The notes under the pieces are model-generated. The model did not search any database. It saw only the letters and a list, made by a program, of their open reading frames with translations, and was not told the origin of the DNA. Positions 1-6,161 of a stretch of DNA of 8,477 nt are shown here, piece after piece. The stretch is from DATKMG01 sp035541995 (GTDB lineage Bacteria; Acidobacteriota; Terriglobia; Versatilivoradales; Versatilivoraceae), in contig DATKMG010000803.1 in NCBI GenBank assembly GCA_035541995.1, positions 1 through 8,477 on the forward strand. Direction: 5' to 3'. Each line of letters begins with the position of its first letter. Within the stretch, counting starts at the first letter, position 1. Position numbers and translations under genes: made by a program.

Positions 1-1634
1 GGCTGGACCAGGGTATCTCCGGGGCTGACGTACAACTGAGAGCCCGACACCGGAGCCACAGTAGGCAGAGGCTGTGATTCGGGTATTTCAGAGAACTGCA
101 TGATCCAGCGGCCGCCCGGCATCGGCACAAACACCGTGTAATTCCTTTTTCCTGAAAGGACCCCATAAACGCCCAGTCCAGCACCACCAGAGTGCCCCTC
201 GACCACCGTAATGTTGTAACTGTCTCCGGGCTCATCGATCGTCACCATTTTGCTGAAGGTTACCGAGGCTCGAGGGCGTCGACCTGGTCCAGCAATTGTG
301 AGTGTTTCGTCAGAACCTCCTCCTTGGACCGAGACCCCCGGTATCTGAATCTGGGCAATATCGCCCCCACTGCCGTATCCATTACCACTTCCTTTCCCAC
401 TGCCACCACCGCCTGGAACGCCGCCGTCCAGTTCACCTCCGTCAATGCCATTGGGGGAGCCGGCTCGGTTGCCGTCGGGGGAGATAGAAAATTCACCAGT
501 CCGATTACCGGGAGGAACTCTGATGCCCCCAGGACCCGGAAGGCCAGGATTGGCACTAAGAACGACCAAATTCCGCAAATTTCCATTCCCTGCCAGTGCA
601 CTGGGGACATTCACGAAAGGGGTCGAATTATCTGAGTCGGCTCCGATTCTCCATTCCGGAGATGCGCCTGGAGCGGGCATCAGCTTGGAGTTCTGGCTGA
701 GGGTCGTAACCTTGGTGATCCCCATGTCTGACAATGGCCGTTCAGCAGTTCTGGTCACCGAACCGTCGGGATCAGACCCGATTTTCCATTCCGGGGATGC
801 ACCGGGAGTCAGGGCCAGCTTAGGATTTTGGTTAAGTACTTCACTCTTGCCCAACCGCAGTTCGGATAAGGCTCGTTCGAAGTTCTTCATTTCAGGATCT
901 GGCGGTTTCATGAGAGCCTGTGGCGCGTTGAGCTTGGAGTCCAGTAGAGAAGATATGCGCTTCTGTGCCATCTGAATGGTTTCGATCCGAGTATCCTCGA
1001 CATTCCAGATGACGATATTGGGTACCTTCACTTCCTGCTTAATCGCAGTATTTGGGGTGTTGGGTTGGACAATTGTCTGGCTAGGATTGTCGGCCTTCGG
1101 AGGTGCTGATTGAACTATTTGGGTCGGGTGAAAGGCGGTGCTGCCCTTAGGAGGCATGACGTTCTTTTTGCGACCTGCAGGAGTTTTTGGTCCCTCTTTG
1201 GGAGACCTAATCGTAGGCAGAAGGTCCGAAGGTCGATAGTAGGTGATGTTGTACTCCCGCTCCAAAGCTTCCCTTGTCAGGGGTAAGGGTTGTTGCCATG
1301 TCAGTCCCGACATCCCGTAGATCAAGCAAACCAGCCCGGCGTGGATACTGGCAGATGCAATGAAAGGCTTAATTGAATAGCCTCGGGGAGCCCACACTTT
1401 GGTAAACAGATGAGTTTCTTCATTTGCCACCTCTTTGATGTGAATTGAGGAAAGCAAATTGTTAAGATCGTAATAATCAACCGAGCCACTGACGTTCTCC
1501 AGTTCCGGTGCGTCACCGGAGACAAGCTCAGTCTGTCCATCCGGCGGTTTCCATGACTTCAGGCATTGAGAGCATAGATCTCTTTTGAAGAGATACCAGC
1601 TGATTTTCTGACCGCAATTCCTGCAAATTGCCAT
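1..1634 (-). CDS. TonB-like membrane-anchored protein with N-terminal zinc ribbon (3' end outside window)
   Basis: The frame is open from an ATG at 1634 to the left edge (544 codons, no stop). It is the first ATG after an in-frame stop; the ribosome binding site is weak. Residues 1-24 hold two CxxC pairs (C4/C7, C21/C24), a likely zinc ribbon. A single hydrophobic segment lies at about 90-108. It contains S94-x3-H98, with I105 and S109 at the spacing of the TonB Ser-His-Leu-Ser residues that contact ExbB/ExbD. The rest should be periplasmic: a proline-rich part (about 125-200), a threefold repeat (266-370), a PGNR-x-GEF motif (375-382), a glycine-rich linker (about 399-424), and a beta-rich domain (about 460-515) with a YTVFVPM strand and W510. 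This architecture resembles 'energy transducer TonB' proteins of Acidobacteriota (family knowledge). The final TonB domain, if present, is off the edge. The gene diverges from the pilus locus; a functional link is unproven. Confidence 0.75.
   Translation of the reverse strand, partial: MAICRNCGQKISWYLFKRDLCSQCLKSWKPPDGQTELVSGDAPELENVSGSVDYYDLNNLLSSIHIKEVANEETHLFTKVWAPRGYSIKPFIASASIHAGLVCLIYGMSGLTWQQPLPLTREALEREYNITYYRPSDLLPTIRSPKEGPKTPAGRKKNVMPPKGSTAFHPTQIVQSAPPKADNPSQTIVQPNTPNTAIKQEVKVPNIVIWNVEDTRIETIQMAQKRISSLLDSKLNAPQALMKPPDPEMKNFERALSELRLGKSEVLNQNPKLALTPGASPEWKIGSDPDGSVTRTAERPLSDMGITKVTTLSQNSKLMPAPGASPEWRIGADSDNSTPFVNVPSALAGNGNLRNLVVLSANPGLPGPGGIRVPPGNRTGEFSISPDGNRAGSPNGIDGGELDGGVPGGGGSGKGSGNGYGSGGDIAQIQIPGVSVQGGGSDETLTIAGPGRRPRASVTFSKMVTIDEPGDSYNITVVEGHSGGAGLGVYGVLSGKRNYTVFVPMPGGRWIMQFSEIPESQPLPTVAPVSGSQLYVSPGDTLVQ
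525..839 (-). repeat. threefold degenerate repeat inside the TonB-like protein
   Basis: Residues 266-288 and 311-333 of the TonB-like protein align well: each has a Leu-x-Gln-Asn-x-Lys-Leu segment followed by PGASPEW, a basic residue, then Ile-Gly, and an acidic end. The offset is 45 residues. A third, weaker copy starts at residue 358 (Val-Leu-Ser-Ala-Asn-Pro-Gly-Leu), 47 residues further on, and leads into the PGNR motif. This points to duplication of a periplasmic module. The DNA is more diverged than the protein, so the duplication looks old. Confidence 0.6.
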
Positions 1635-1965
1635 TTCCGGGTTATTCCGTTCTTCTGATTATTTGATCGAACAGGGCCAACTTGGGCAGTTCGATCAGTC
1701 TGCACTCCTCACAAGGCCTTCGCTATTTCCTCAAAACTCATCGGAATTCCATTCCTGAAGCCTTATCGAATTATTTGCGTGGGTACTATTTGGAGTGTGC
1801 ACTGAGACGTTACTTCATTCTAAGCTGAGTCATCCATTCAGGAAGAGGTGAATGTCTGCGAACCGTCGTCTCTTTATTTCGGTCGGGCATTCCGGCTTGG
1901 TTAGAGGAACCTCTGGAGCTACTAGACACGACACATGCAAACGAGCCCATGTCAGATTGAGGTTC

Positions 1966-2003
1966 TTCTGCCCGGAAATGATCTGAATTGATACCGGGCA
2001 GAA
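1966..2003. repeat. 10-bp perfect inverted repeat
   Basis: TTCTGCCCGG at 1966-1975 is the exact reverse complement of CCGGGCAGAA at 1994-2003, with an 18-base spacer. It could be an operator or an RNA hairpin. No T-run follows on either side, so it is not an obvious intrinsic terminator. Confidence 0.45.
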
Positions 2004-2038
2004 ATTGTCCTGCCTCAAAATCGGCAATCCTGACAATT
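2003..2038. repeat. 7-bp inverted repeat next to the 1966-2003 repeat
   Basis: AATTGTC at 2003-2009 is matched by GACAATT at 2032-2038. In the spacer, TGCCTCA at 2011-2017 can instead pair with TGAGGCA at 2044-2050. These short repeats abut the longer 1966-2003 repeat and form a cluster rich in dyad symmetry. Each alone is short enough to be chance. Confidence 0.25.
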
Positions 2039-2203
2039 AGTTATGAGGCAGTTCCAGGCCAAAGTCAGCCTGCATACCTCTTTGGTAGTAGCACATTGGT
2101 ATGAGCCAATCCTTAAAGAATCCTTCGAATGGCGACACCAGAATCCCACCTTCGAGCAATTGACCTTGACTCAACAGCCACCGATAATGCCTGTATGATT
2201 CAT

Positions 2204-2220
2204 ATGCCAGCACCTGGCAT
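2204..2220. promoter_or_regulatory. palindrome, possible operator upstream of flp
   Basis: ATGCCA at 2204-2209 and TGGCAT at 2215-2220 form a perfect 6-bp dyad around a 5-base centre. The 17-bp size fits a dimeric regulator site. It lies about 370 bases before the flp start. A sigma-54-like GG...GG arrangement overlaps it but lacks the required GC at -12, so I do not call that promoter. Confidence 0.3.
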
Positions 2221-2255
2221 TAGGCATTGGACCAGAGGAGCTCGGAGCTTGACAA

Positions 2256-2396
2256 ATGAATGGCAACGAACAGAAAGAAACTTCTGAATCTAATCCTTGG
2301 AAGCTAGCTGCCGATGTGGATAGAGGTTTCTCTTTTCAGTTGCTGGGATTAAGAAAGACGGTGAAAGGTGCATTTGGAAACGGAGTTGCTCAATAA
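2256..2396 (+). CDS. possible 46-residue small ORF in the flp leader region
   Basis: An ATG at 2256 opens 46 codons ending in TAA at 2394-2396. A GGAG lies about 8 bases upstream. The product is polar at the N-terminus (rich in Glu, Asn and Ser) and mildly amphipathic at the C-terminus, with W15, no signal peptide and no membrane helix. I recognise no family. Its last codons coincide with the left arm (2382-2393) of the candidate RNA stem, so if translated the ribosome would cover that arm, as in a leader peptide. It may equally be a chance ORF. Confidence 0.2.
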   Translation: MNGNEQKETSESNPWKLAADVDRGFSFQLLGLRKTVKGAFGNGVAQ

Positions 2397-2490
2397 CAAT
2401 TGCGAAGGAGCCAGGGGATCTGGAAGTGGCGTACGACGCGGATTTGAGTAACTCCCTGTCCGAAAGGGACCAATCGTTCCCAGATAGGAG
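2382..2490 (+). promoter_or_regulatory. candidate structured 5' leader RNA of flp
   Basis: GGAGTTGCTCAA at 2382-2393 pairs with TTGAGTAACTCC at 2444-2455: 12 base pairs with one G-U wobble. Inside are two small hairpins, CCAG/CTGG (2411-2414 with 2420-2423) and GCGT/ACGC (2429-2432 with 2436-2439). Just outside is GTCC/GGAC around a GAAAG loop (2458-2470). The right arm's CTCC (2452-2455) can alternatively pair with GGAG at 2487-2490, giving a mutually exclusive fold. The element ends about 100 bases before flp. I compared it by eye with the cyclic-di-GMP (GEMM-I) riboswitch and its core is missing. Transcription across it is assumed. Confidence 0.35.
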
Positions 2491-2590
2491 GGGATGTCGG
2501 AACCCGAGAGAGCAGATGATTCAGAAAGGTGCTTTAAGAGCTGATTATTCTAATTAAGGAAAGACTCAATCTCAAAAAGGAGAAAAAACT

Positions 2591-2764
2591 ATGCTGGAAC
2601 TACTCAAGAGTTTTGTAAAGGATGAAGAAGGACAGGACTTGGTGGAGTATGCTTTGTTGCTCGTATTCCTGGCCCTGGCAGCGATCGCTGTATTGCCGTT
2701 CTTGGGCAGTGCCGTAAACAGCGTGTTCAGCCGTTCTGGTAGCACATTAACCGCGGGTTCCTAA
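2591..2764 (+). CDS. flp: Flp/PilA-type Tad major pilin
   Basis: This 57-residue protein is the subunit of the Tad (type IVc) pilus. It has a short charged leader (1-14) ending in Asp-Glu-Glu-Gly, then the class motif Gly14-QDLV-Glu19-Tyr20. Cleavage after Gly14 would give a 43-residue mature pilin with Glu at +5 and Tyr at +6. A hydrophobic helix covers about 20-40 and a short Ser/Thr-rich tail ends the protein. Length and motif are typical of Flp pilins. The start is fixed by AAGGAG at 2577-2582, 8 bases before the ATG. The peptidase for its leader is likely CpaA, encoded next. A strong terminator follows at once, so flp is probably a mainly monocistronic, highly expressed unit. Confidence 0.95.
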   Translation: MLELLKSFVKDEEGQDLVEYALLLVFLALAAIAVLPFLGSAVNSVFSRSGSTLTAGS

Positions 2765-2785
2765 ACTGCGATTGTTTCTAGTAAC

Positions 2786-2819
2786 AAATCCAGCGGCTTA
2801 TGCCGCTGGATTTTTTTTT
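2786..2819 (+). terminator. intrinsic terminator behind flp
   Basis: A perfect 12-bp stem (AAATCCAGCGGC at 2786-2797 with its complement at 2802-2813) and a TTAT loop lead into nine T residues (2811-2819). It begins 21 bases after the flp stop. It separates pilin transcription from cpaA and the machinery genes. Confidence 0.93.
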
Positions 2820-2827
2820 GCATCTGT

Positions 2828-2845
2828 GATTACGAAAACGTAATC
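2828..2845. promoter_or_regulatory. 18-bp inverted repeat between flp terminator and cpaA
   Basis: GATTACG and CGTAATC flank AAAA, a perfect 7-bp dyad 8 bases past the T-run of the terminator. Its position upstream of cpaA suits an operator for the machinery genes, or a second small hairpin. The remaining stretch to 3010 shows no clear promoter hexamers. Confidence 0.35.
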
Positions 2846-3010
2846 TGCTGGCACACACCTGCCGATATCTCTCCTCGAAGGGTAAGGGTCGCGTCGAATT
2901 TCCTTGGACGTTATCTCGATGCTTCAGCCCCCAACCCCTGTTGTCTCCTAAAAGTCGAACCGTCTGTTTTTAAGTGATATTGCCTTGAGTTCGGTTAGCA
3001 GAGTTCTTCC

Positions 3011-3547
3011 ATGAACAGGATCCTTTTCGGTGTTTCGTTGGTTTGTGTAATATCAGCGGCTATCTCCGATATTCAAGTGCGTAGGATCCCCAATTGGCTG
3101 ACCCTTCCATCCATTATATTGGGACTGGTTTTAAATGGAGGCTTCTTTGGATGGAGCGGCCTGATGTCGAGCCTTAAAGGACTGGGACTAGGTTTTCTCC
3201 TCCTTATCTTCTGGTATCTGCTCGGGGGGATGGGAGCAGGGGACGTCAAATTGCTGTCTGCAGTGGGAGCCATATTGGGCCCACGATTGGTTTTTTTCGC
3301 GTTTATCTGGACAGCTATTGTCGGCGGAGTGATAGCGGTGACAGTCATGATTGCAAGAAAGGCTGTCATACAGACTTTTCGCAATATGAAGATCTTGATC
3401 CAGAGTTGGGTTATCGCAGGAGCCAGCAGCGATGCTAACCTCACCATTCGAAACCAGTCGCTGATCAAATTACCCTATGGCGTCGCAATTGCATTGGGAA
3501 CGAGTCTAGCGGTATGGCTTCAGTGGATTCCAGGATTGGAATTCTAA
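3011..3547 (+). CDS. cpaA: Tad prepilin peptidase (A24 family, CpaA/TadV)
   Basis: This 178-residue integral membrane aspartyl protease is expected to cleave the Flp leader at the inner membrane. Both catalytic aspartates are visible: D20 in the SDIQVRRIPN segment after the first helix, and D78 in GMGAGDVK. Several hydrophobic helices follow (about 4-19, 31-46, 57-71, 83-115, 155-172). A polar loop at about 116-150 precedes the LPYGVAIALG motif typical of CpaA. It lacks the N-terminal methyltransferase domain of PilD-type enzymes, as expected for Tad peptidases. The ATG at 3011 has only a weak purine-rich upstream site, suggesting modest translation. It is the first gene after the flp terminator and is followed 61 bases later by cpaB. 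Confidence 0.93.
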   Translation: MNRILFGVSLVCVISAAISDIQVRRIPNWLTLPSIILGLVLNGGFFGWSGLMSSLKGLGLGFLLLIFWYLLGGMGAGDVKLLSAVGAILGPRLVFFAFIWTAIVGGVIAVTVMIARKAVIQTFRNMKILIQSWVIAGASSDANLTIRNQSLIKLPYGVAIALGTSLAVWLQWIPGLEF

Positions 3548-3608
3548 TCAGCAGGCCAGATCTAATGTCAAAAAGTAGAATCGTCATCTTTCTGAAAAGG
3601 AGTGATTC

Positions 3609-4454
3609 ATGAATAGGGCGAGAATCTTGATCGTATTGATCGTTGCTGTCCTGGTGGGCGGACTCTTGAGTTTCACCGTCTACAACTACTTGCGCACACG
3701 CCCAGTCCAAGTCGTCAAGACTCCGGAAAAGAACATTGTGGTAGCTGCGAGCAAGCTCCAACTGGGCGCACGATTGAAGGACCAGGACCTGAAGTTTGTC
3801 CCATGGCCGGCCACAGATCTGCCAACAGGATACTTCGAGAAAAAAGATGATCTTATTGATCGTGGTGTGGTCCAGCCGCTGGTAGAGAACGAACCGATTC
3901 TGGAGTCAAAGCTAGCTCCCAAAGGGGTCGGAGCCGGGTTGCCTCCCATCATCCCAACTGGGAAGAGGGCCTTGTCGATTCGGGCCAACGAGATCATCGG
4001 AGTCGCGGGATATGTGCTGCCAGGAACCCGAGTCGATGTGGTTCTGACCGGCAGTCCTGTCGGGTCCAACGAACCGATGACAAAGATTGTCCTGCAGAAT
4101 GTGGAGGTGGTCAGTGCTGCCCAGGATATTCAGAAGGACGCAGAAGGCAAGCCCAAGACAGTGACTGTGGTGACACTGTTGGCCACTCCTGAAGACATAG
4201 AAAAATTGACCAGTGCTAGTTCTCAAGGACAATTCCAGCTAGCCTTGCGGAACCCGCTGGACGGAGAGGAAGCCAAAACCCGCGGCATTCAGTTAAGTCA
4301 GTTGATGCGCGGAGGCGCACCACCGCCCCCTCCCCCAAGCAAGGCACAAAGGAGAGTCGCACCCACTATTGCGGCACCAGCCGCTCCACCGGTGGCTCCT
4401 GCCGTCAACATCGAGGTGATAAAGGGAGACCAAAGATCCAACGTGAAATTCTAG
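3609..4454 (+). CDS. cpaB: Tad pilus assembly protein CpaB/RcpC (SAF domain)
   Basis: This 281-residue protein is anchored by one N-terminal helix (about 5-27) with the bulk in the periplasm. In other systems CpaB/RcpC associates with and stabilises the secretin. The SAF domain spans about 42-103, starting NIVVAASKL and containing LKDQDLKFVPWP. The RcpC domain follows (about 115-225) with the signature GYVLPGTRVDVVLT at 134-147. The tail is low-complexity, with six consecutive prolines at 238-243 and an Ala/Pro-rich segment, and ends with IEVIKG (268-273), a motif common at the C-terminus of this family. AAGGAG at 3597-3602 supports the ATG. Length is normal for the family. Confidence 0.94.
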   Translation: MNRARILIVLIVAVLVGGLLSFTVYNYLRTRPVQVVKTPEKNIVVAASKLQLGARLKDQDLKFVPWPATDLPTGYFEKKDDLIDRGVVQPLVENEPILESKLAPKGVGAGLPPIIPTGKRALSIRANEIIGVAGYVLPGTRVDVVLTGSPVGSNEPMTKIVLQNVEVVSAAQDIQKDAEGKPKTVTVVTLLATPEDIEKLTSASSQGQFQLALRNPLDGEEAKTRGIQLSQLMRGGAPPPPPPSKAQRRVAPTIAAPAAPPVAPAVNIEVIKGDQRSNVKF

Positions 4455-4521
4455 CGAGTCGGGATGAAGATTACACTAAGGTAATTTGAATTTATTACGA
4501 CAAGATGTGAAGCAACGCCCT

Positions 4522-4552
4522 GACCGCTGAAAGCAAACTCTCAGCGGTTTGC
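4522..4552 (+). promoter_or_regulatory. hairpin with alternative fold between cpaB and cpaC
   Basis: ACCGCTGA (4523-4530) pairs with TCAGCGGT (4541-4548), extended by a G-U pair at 4522/4549. GCAAAC (4533-4538) can instead pair with GTTTGC (4547-4552), which excludes part of the first stem. No T-run follows, so this is more likely a processing, stability or leader element for cpaC than a terminator. Confidence 0.4.
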
Positions 4553-4605
4553 CAGGATAGATAGATGTCAATTCATAGAATCAGTTTTGAAAGTTATTGT
4601 TAACC

Positions 4606-4611
4606 AGGAGG
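4606..4611 (+). promoter_or_regulatory. strong ribosome binding site that sets the cpaC start
   Basis: AGGAGG at 4606-4611 is the best Shine-Dalgarno site in the window. It is 7 bases before the TTG at 4619 but only 1 base before the in-frame GTG at 4613. The spacing therefore favours TTG as the start of cpaC. Confidence 0.7.
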
Positions 4612-4618
4612 AGTGATC

Positions 4619-6073
4619 TTGAGACTACCAGTCGCCTCTCATCATCGGGTGAACGTCAATCGTTCTGCCCTATTATTACTTGTCGCTGGAGCACTGATGG
4701 CCGCTTTCTCTACTGTGGAGATCTTGGCCCAGGGAGCAAAATCGCAGAAACAGTCGACTTCAGATGTTCCACAATTGACCGTCATTGCCTCAAAGTCCAT
4801 CATCGTTAACACAGCCGATCCCATAGGAAGGGTTTCTGTCACAGATCAAACCGTTGCTGATGCCGTCGTCATCTCACCGCAACAAGTCTTGATCAATGGC
4901 AAGACCCCGGGACTGGTGAGTCTGATTTTATGGGACCGGAATGGAAAAACCACCAGTTACGACCTGGTCGTGGAAGCCGATGTCTCCCTGTTGCAGCGAC
5001 AACTGGAAGATCAGTTCCCAACAGAGAATCTGAATGTTTCGACAGCCAAAGGGGCAATTGTGCTTTCCGGAAATGCCAGTGACCCGAGAGTTGTGGAGAA
5101 ATCAGTGGAGATCGCAGGAGCCTTTTCAACCAAAGTGGTCAACATGCTGATGTTGCCGCCGCCTCCTGACAGCGAACAGATCTTGCTTCAAGTCAAATTC
5201 GCTGATGTGGATCGTATCGCGCTTCAGCAGCTGGGCGTCAATCTTTTCAGCACGGGTGCACTAAACACGCTCGGGCAAACGACCACGCAACAGTTCGGGG
5301 CACCCCTTAGCAATCTCAACCTGAACACGGTCAATCCTCCCCATGGTCCCGGATTCACGACGCAGCAGACCATTCAAGACTTGCTCAATATCTTCTTCTT
5401 TCGGTTCGATCTGAACTTTGGGGCGGTCATAAAAGCCCTGCAGCAAAAAAACCTGCTGCAGATTTTGGCAGAGCCAAATCTGCTGGCTTCGAACGGAAAA
5501 GAAGCCAGTTTCCTGGCAGGCGGGGAATTTCCTGTCCCGGTCGTACAGAGCAGCCAGAATCTGAATTCGGTCACGATCCAGTTCAAGGAGTTTGGGGTCA
5601 GGTTGAACTTCACTCCCACCATACTTCCGAGCGGCAAGATTCGCCTCAAAGTGCGACCTGAAGTGAGTGCCCTGGACTACACGAACGCCGTAACGGTCAG
5701 TGGCTTCTTCATTCCTGCTCTCAGTACCCGCAGATCAGAGACGGAAGTCGAGCTCGCCGACGGCCAGAGCTTCGCCATTGCCGGCCTGATCGACAATCGA
5801 GTTACAGAAATCTTCAGCAAGATTCCAGCTGTCGGGGATATTCCGGTTCTGGGCAAGCTTTTCCAAAGCCGCTCCTTGCAGAAATCGAAGACCGAGTTGA
5901 TGGTTATGGTGACTCCGAAGCTAGTGAAGCCTCTCAATCCGGATCAAGTGCCTCCTCTACCCGAAACGCCTAAGCCCTTCTTGGATCCGCAGAAGTTCGA
6001 CGGCAAATCAGGCAAAGTGGAGGGAGGACAGCCAGCGGCGCAAGGGCCCCAGGGGAGTACCCCGAAGGGGTAA
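4619..6073 (+). CDS. cpaC: Tad pilus outer-membrane secretin CpaC/RcpA
   Basis: This protein forms the outer-membrane channel for the Tad pilus. With the TTG start it has 484 residues. A signal peptide is clear: basic N-region, hydrophobic core at about 17-30, and probable cleavage after ILA (residue 37). A pilus-secretin N-terminal domain follows (about 53-120, with VLINGKTPG), then a BON-like domain (about 125-180). The secretin domain starts near 190, with LLQILAEPNLLASNGKEASFLAGG, GGEFPVP at 301-307, and the C-terminal secretin signature including DIPVLGKLFQS (about 407-417). The last 40 residues are a polar Pro/Gly-rich tail. An in-frame GTG at 4613 is the alternative start but sits too close to the ribosome binding site. 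It lies between cpaB and cpaE; no cpaD is present. Confidence 0.95.
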   Translation: MRLPVASHHRVNVNRSALLLLVAGALMAAFSTVEILAQGAKSQKQSTSDVPQLTVIASKSIIVNTADPIGRVSVTDQTVADAVVISPQQVLINGKTPGLVSLILWDRNGKTTSYDLVVEADVSLLQRQLEDQFPTENLNVSTAKGAIVLSGNASDPRVVEKSVEIAGAFSTKVVNMLMLPPPPDSEQILLQVKFADVDRIALQQLGVNLFSTGALNTLGQTTTQQFGAPLSNLNLNTVNPPHGPGFTTQQTIQDLLNIFFFRFDLNFGAVIKALQQKNLLQILAEPNLLASNGKEASFLAGGEFPVPVVQSSQNLNSVTIQFKEFGVRLNFTPTILPSGKIRLKVRPEVSALDYTNAVTVSGFFIPALSTRRSETEVELADGQSFAIAGLIDNRVTEIFSKIPAVGDIPVLGKLFQSRSLQKSKTELMVMVTPKLVKPLNPDQVPPLPETPKPFLDPQKFDGKSGKVEGGQPAAQGPQGSTPKG

Positions 6074-6087
6074 TTAGCGATTATTTT

Positions 6088-6141
6088 TTAAGACTGGGGC
6101 TGGCCAAGGAAGATACCAGAAAGAATCAAATGCGGTCTTAA
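6088..6141 (+). promoter_or_regulatory. long-range stem in the cpaE leader
   Basis: TTAAGACTG (6088-6096) can pair with CGGTCTTAA (6133-6141), nine base pairs with one U-G wobble, enclosing 36 bases. The stem ends five bases before the GGAG (6146-6149) that would serve the cpaE ATG at 6162. It could affect cpaE translation or mRNA stability. Confidence 0.35.
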
Positions 6142-6161
6142 GCTTGGAGAACTTCGGGCAA

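Larger units (their letters stand above)
1635..2590. other. long divergent intergenic region without a convincing gene
   Basis: About 950 bases separate the start of the TonB-like gene from flp. I found no tRNA, no recognisable protein family and no clear -35/-10 pair for either flanking gene. The region should contain promoters for both divergent genes. It holds several inverted repeats (1966-2003, 2003-2038, 2204-2220), one small ORF at 2256-2396, and a candidate structured RNA leader from about 2382. Possible reading frames in 1830-2036 on either strand have unconvincing composition. Confidence 0.6.

Noticed and set aside
445..975. 176-codon plus-strand frame opposite the TonB-like gene
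   Set aside because: It is antisense to a 544-codon open frame with clear domains. Its composition mirrors the Pro/Gly-rich opposite strand, and it has no family features.
1851..1985. 44-codon plus-strand frame with a GAAGAGGTGA-type upstream site
   Set aside because: The product is Arg-rich with no recognisable pattern, and the good-looking ribosome site is almost adjacent to the ATG. Not enough support to call.
1830..2036. 68-codon minus-strand frame in the intergenic region
   Set aside because: It has no good ribosome site, unnatural composition, and spans the inverted-repeat cluster. I see no homology by eye.
2166..2199. sigma-70 promoter TTGACT ... TATGAT
   Set aside because: The spacer is 22 bases; the alternative GATAAT gives 11. 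Neither is workable.
2215..2237. sigma-54-like promoter (TGGCAT...TTGG)
   Set aside because: The -12 element lacks the required GC and the spacing is off by one.
2454..2500. cyclic-di-GMP riboswitch resembling GEMM-I because of a CGAAAGGG loop
   Set aside because: The other conserved GEMM blocks (GGCAAACC and GACGCAAAGC types) are absent.
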